Source of the DNA: Phlyctochytrium arcticum
Taxonomy: Eukaryota > Chytridiomycota > Chytridiomycetes > Chytridiales > Chytridiaceae
Length of the DNA: 64,000 bases
Assembly: GCA_025602905.1 (NCBI GenBank)
Contig: JAHLKI010000006.1
Location: 372,001 to 436,000 of the forward strand
Direction: 5' to 3'
Position numbers and translations under genes: made by a program. Shown in pieces: positions 59,725 to 64,000 of this stretch (position 1 is the stretch's first letter; each line of letters opens with the position of its first letter). The notes below the pieces were generated by a model, which did not search any database, was not told where the DNA came from, and saw only the letters and a list, made by a program, of their open reading frames with translations.

Positions 59725-62569
59725 GGTCCTTGTCTCTCAACTTTTGCAACTCTTCAAGATTTCCGCTCCAAACGGTGATTACGTCAGCACCAGATCTCAA
59801 ATTTCAACAGACAAGCACCAGTTCCAAAACCGACATTAATCAACGGTTCATCACTTTCTTGACACCTTTCATACACCACTCCTCAAGTTACCCCTCCATA
59901 ACCCTCTCAACAACCACCCTGCGAAAGCTCTCCCCTCCTCGTCACTTGCCCGTGGCTCACAACCACGTTGCGCGGGTGCTTCGGGCACGCCGCCGGCAGT
60001 GACGAGTCGAGCACCCCCCAACATCCCCATACCCCTCCCACTCCTCCATCCAACTCTCGAAATATCCCTTGCGGGCCAAGCGGTGAAAGTCCGATGGCCG
60101 TTGGAGCTCTGGACGTATCGCATTATCAATTCCGGTCTTATTGGATAAGTACCTGCCGTATTCCTAAACTTCTCTTAATTGATCTGCTTCCGACCGAACT
60201 CCAACCTGCAGTTTATTGAATGGGACGATGTTCTCTATCAACTCACGACACCACTTCTGGCTTGAGGCTCTTTTGACGAAGTTCGAAATTTTGGCCGATA
60301 TCGACTCTCAACACCGTATTTTTCAACACCCCACATCTCATCCCTCGCCTTATCCTCCAGTCTACCTTCGGGTACATGTTTCCACACCTTCTGGTCACTT
60401 CGGTGCAGCAGTGGAGCTACTCTCTGGATTTTTTGATATGAGGTCGGGTCCCGCGATATTTTTTCCATTTTGAAAATTCGATACCCCTCTCCAGTTTCCC
60501 CCCTACCGACATCAAGTGTGCACCAAATGCTCGGCCTAGTGCTGGGCGTCACTGGTAAAAGTTTCAGCAAGAAAGCTTACGCCTACGCCAACTTCGACAC
60601 ATCACCCGCCACCCCCCCTACACCATCAACCCCATCTCTCCCCCAACCTCTGGGCACGGCCGAAAGGTGGCCATACGCTCGACCTCGTGCTGGGCGTCCC
60701 TGGTGTAATGCCCAGTAAGCTAGCCCATGTTTCCTCCATTTGCCGCACACCTCTCACCACCCCCCTACACCATCAACCCCATCTCTCCCCCAACCTCTGG
60801 GCACGGCCGACAGGTGGCCATACGTTCGGCCTCGTGCCGGGCGTCCCTGGCGTAATGCCCAGTAAGCTAGCCCATGTTTCCATCAAATGCCGCTCATCTC
60901 TTGCCACTCCCCCTATACCAGTCACCAAATCCTTCTCCCACCTCTGAAACTTCGGTTTCTGCTTCGTGCCTCTCTCCGTATACTTTTTCTGCTGCTTCTG
61001 GATTTTTGCTGCAGTGGTAGACGTTACGGTGCGTACGTTGTACTGAAGGGACGGGCCGCGGCGATTTTGGGTACCACCCCTCTGTGTCATTTCGCCTTAG
61101 GTGAGGTGTCTCCGTTGGCTGTCCGATTTGTTCCACACCATTTCCCACGTATTCCCTACCAACGACAATGTATTCAGCGTCGTATGGGCTGATTTCGTCA
61201 AGTTCACTGTCATTGTCCGTCACGGTGGTAAATCGCGGGAAAACGGTCACGGACGGCTCTATGGGCATCATACTCAATCAACAGCAGACACCTCTTACCT
61301 TTCTGCATCCCTTCGGGATGCCGCTCGAAGTCCCCCTGTGTCCTGGGTTCAGAATGGCTTCGCCATTCTGGGAGGAACTGTTACTGCGCGTTTTTCCCAC
61401 TGCCCTACTGGACCGCTTCGATTAAGCAAATCGTACCGGATTTGGTTGCAAATTGGACCACGCCTTCCTCAACACTCCCCCCATCACCCGCCAGCTCCCC
61501 GGGTCTCTGATTCCCCTTCTTCATCGTCTTCTTCAACGTCGCGGGTGTGTTTGGTACCCCCTCAAGGATTTCGACATTTTCACCTCTTTTGACACCAACC
61601 GCCCATTCGTTGCCATCTTCAACGTCCACTCATCGTCGTTGCATCACTCCCTCCACCCGGCGACGTCTTTGGATTTCGAATTGCGCACAAGATGCTTCTC
61701 TACTGCGCAGGTCGTTGCGCAGCACCATGCTCGCTATTCAAGACCTAGCATAGTACAATTGACCTCTTTCGACACCTACACCCTCAAGCAACATCCCCAG
61801 CACCTTTTTTATGCATCATCAACGTCCTAGCCGCATGGCTTCATGTTTTTGATGACATCTCCGGTCTTTTTGCCATTTGTTAGCCACCACCTCATACAAC
61901 GTCGCTGAGTTAAAATTTCCCTCACCATTTCAATGCAAGTTGACGCCCTCTACACGATTATCTACACCCGCAAGTCACATTGTTTGATCAGTTTGATCAC
62001 AATTCACACCTTTGCCGCCATTTCCTTGCCATTACCTCATACAAGACCGCTGACTCGACATGCCCATAATCATTTCAACTCACGTCAACGCCCGCTACAA
62101 GATTCAACTAGGCAGCAAGTCACCTTGCTTCATTACTTTGGTCACAAATCTCACCCTCGCCACCATTTTCTTGCCACTGCCTCATATCTCAGCTCTGGAT
62201 CAATATGGCCCTAATCATTTCAATCCAACTCAACGCCCTCTACAAGATTTACTACTCCCAAACGACACAATACCTCATCATCTTTGCCACAAAAAAACAA
62301 CATTTGTCATTTTTCCCACACATTTTGGTCCCAAACAAACCAAGATCCCTATGGACTACTTCTGGATACCTACAGACATCATAGAGCGTACCTTCCGGCG
62401 TACTCTTCTATTTGTTCTCGTCATCTACTCCCTTTCCTGACACATTTTACGTTAGTTCTGCATTTTTTCTTGACTTTTTGTCTAGTCTTTAGATAGATAG
62501 CTTGTAGATCTACTTCTTGTATTTCTACACACTCTTCTGAATTAAACGAACCCTAACTCCTAACCCTAA

Positions 62570-64000
62570 AGTTTACGTGAGGTTCGTTAATTCTTGTTCA
62601 TTCCGTGCCATCTGCGGAATAACTGGACTGAGGAAATTACGATGACCCTGATTTATTTTCTGAAAAACAATGGAAAAAATCCTGGAATGGTACAGTGAAT
62701 AGTCTCATAAAGCTACCAGGATATTGGTTCAAACGCTGAAAGCCAAAGCAAGCACGTGAACGTTGACGTTGCATAAGTCCGCCAAATGATTCCGAGACTG
62801 GTGTATTTGCAGTTTAGAAAAAAGCTTGTCATGAGTTACCCTTGGTAAGACAATATGGTGCAGGAAAAAACAGAAAATGTCAGAATAGGAGGTCATTGGA
62901 AGTCACTTACAACAAAGGAAATACCGTAAAATATTGAAGATATGGGTACGAGGTGACGGGCACAGCGAAGCATGTTCAAAGTCACAAGTATACCGTAGTT
63001 GAAAGGTTGGCAAGACAAGACGGAGTATTTCAAGATGTAATATGCAGAAGCCCGGGGAGAAATGAACGACCAGGCAAGTACTTGCCAGAACGTAGCTAGA
63101 GAATTCCGAATTAACAGATGGGTATCGCGCCAGGCGCACAATAGATAGGTAGACAGATGTGTAATGAATTTGGCAGTCCCTGCACGCAAGGAGTGTAATA
63201 AGGATACAGTTCAAGAATAAGGCAGTTGGTAATAAGCTCTTAACTCTCACATTCAAACGGTAATTAATAATGCACGTCCGGCGTCAGCTAAGTAAGAGAA
63301 ATATGGTAAGACAGAGACGCACAGAAATAAAAAGAAAAAGACATTCCAGCGGTAATTGTTGGTTATTGGCGTGCGAAAGGAAGTCTTCTGGGGATCGGAC
63401 AAGAACATTTCAAATTAAATAGTAGCTGATAGATGGGAGAAGACAGTCTGTAATTTGTCAACGGGTATCGAAAGAGAAGATTCGTTGTAAAAGAGTAAAT
63501 TCACAGAAGTATACATGCAGTTACCGTACTTTGGTACACTTGCTACTTGCAAGCCATACATGCAATAGCTTGCCCGATCGATAACTGGGACAAGACAATA
63601 ACTGAGAAAGAAGGTAGCGTGATGATAAAAGAAGGTCTCTAAAGGTTGAGAGAAAAAGACCGACGGACAGTTTGGTGGGCATATGACAGGTAGAGACAGA
63701 TAGAAGGAAGTAAAAATGCTGAATTGGATTGAATGTGCTCAAGCGTGGTCGAAGGCGCAAACAAAGAGGATAGCGACAGCGTCGTGAGCGGATAGCGAAT
63801 ACATCTATGACAGAATACATCTCGTCTGGCAATCAACGTATATCATGCGAGTGAGAGAGGTAGATACAAAGAAGTACGAGAGTGAGTTTTGGGTAAAAAT
63901 CACCACTTTGGGAGGCATAGCGAAAGATAGAGAGTCAGAGACTGAGAAAGATTGTACAAAAATTCGGTCAGGAAGGAACGAGTGATTGTAAAAATTCATC
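62570..64000. other. Right flank, purine-rich on + strand, no gene seen
   Basis: Frames on the minus strand (62893-63256, 63521-63832) are open mainly because that strand is pyrimidine-rich. They show no motif. No tRNA or repeat is recognised. The sequence abuts the truncated CCCTAA motif of LINE unit 3. Confidence 0.45.

Larger units (their letters stand above)
42923..62569 (+). mobile_element. Tandem array of a telomere-motif-bearing LINE, 6,999-bp unit, about 2.8 copies
   Basis: The period is exactly 6,999 bp between units 1 and 2 and between the starts of 2 and 3. Units 1 and 2 appear identical. Unit 3 has scattered substitutions and three single-base indels. Unit 1 begins inside the endonuclease region (42923, directly against the virus-like element). 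Unit 3 ends at a CCCTAA motif at 62569. Each internal junction passes through CCTAACCC. Confidence 0.92.

Noticed and set aside
42923..62569. True chromosome end, because of CCCTAA repeats
   Set aside because: Motifs are few, interrupted and followed by more unique sequence on both sides; they are interstitial.
62893..63256. Membrane protein-like minus-strand frames in the right flank
   Set aside because: Hydrophobic content follows from the pyrimidine-rich strand; no start context, splice logic or family match.

Overview
The window reads as a gene-dense nuclear chromosome of a unicellular alga-like eukaryote. Genes are packed on both strands and split by short GT-AG introns, mostly 50-80 nt. 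Convergent genes overlap or lie a few bases apart, and TTAGGG-type telomere motifs occur inside repeats. My best guess is a stramenopile, probably a diatom; the sequence alone does not prove the lineage.

Host block (about 1-24 kb). From the left: a decayed Mutator-like (MULE) transposase gene; a four-exon coiled-coil protein with CSPP-like helices; a single-exon coiled-coil protein; a small four-exon helical protein; a doubtful small ORF; a YebC/TACO1 translation activator; a seven-exon LRR/SOG2-like protein; a JMJD5-type JmjC oxygenase; protein disulfide isomerase copy A (ends in HDEL); the PP1 inhibitor PPP1R11; Elongator subunit ELP5 (ends in DPDDDLDI); peroxisomal malate synthase (ends in AKL); PDI copy B; and an eight-repeat Pumilio protein. 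I rebuilt exon structures from open frames, splice signals and matching phases. PDI copy B is a recent duplicate whose C-terminus was replaced by a duplicated piece of the Pumilio 3' end, so it has lost HDEL.

Virus-like element (about 26.1-42.9 kb, broken up). AT-richer sequence carries a decayed primase fused to a UL9-like origin-binding helicase, a 370-bp cluster of inverted GGGTGCA/TGCACCC boxes around an AT-rich core (candidate replication origin), a 948-aa fibre-like protein, an orphan response-regulator receiver domain, two related small genes near opposite ends with similar TATA promoters, and a possible tyrosine-recombinase remnant. A 7.05-kb Ty3/gypsy chromovirus (30544-37591) sits between the primase gene and the fibre gene. 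Its LTR abuts the primase reading frame, which has no ATG, and the other LTR ends 8 nt before the fibre ATG. The retroelement is dead: three in-frame stops, a frameshift and a mutated zinc knuckle.

LINE array (42923-about 62569). The right end of the virus-like element is cut by a tandem array of 6,999-bp units. Each unit holds a non-LTR retrotransposon ORF (C-terminal part of an APE endonuclease, reverse transcriptase, Cys-rich tail), a long non-coding 3' region with internal repeats and hairpins, and telomere-like CCCTAA motifs. Units 1 and 2 look identical; unit 3 has drifted and its RT is frameshifted. The last 1.4 kb is purine-rich with no gene I can support.
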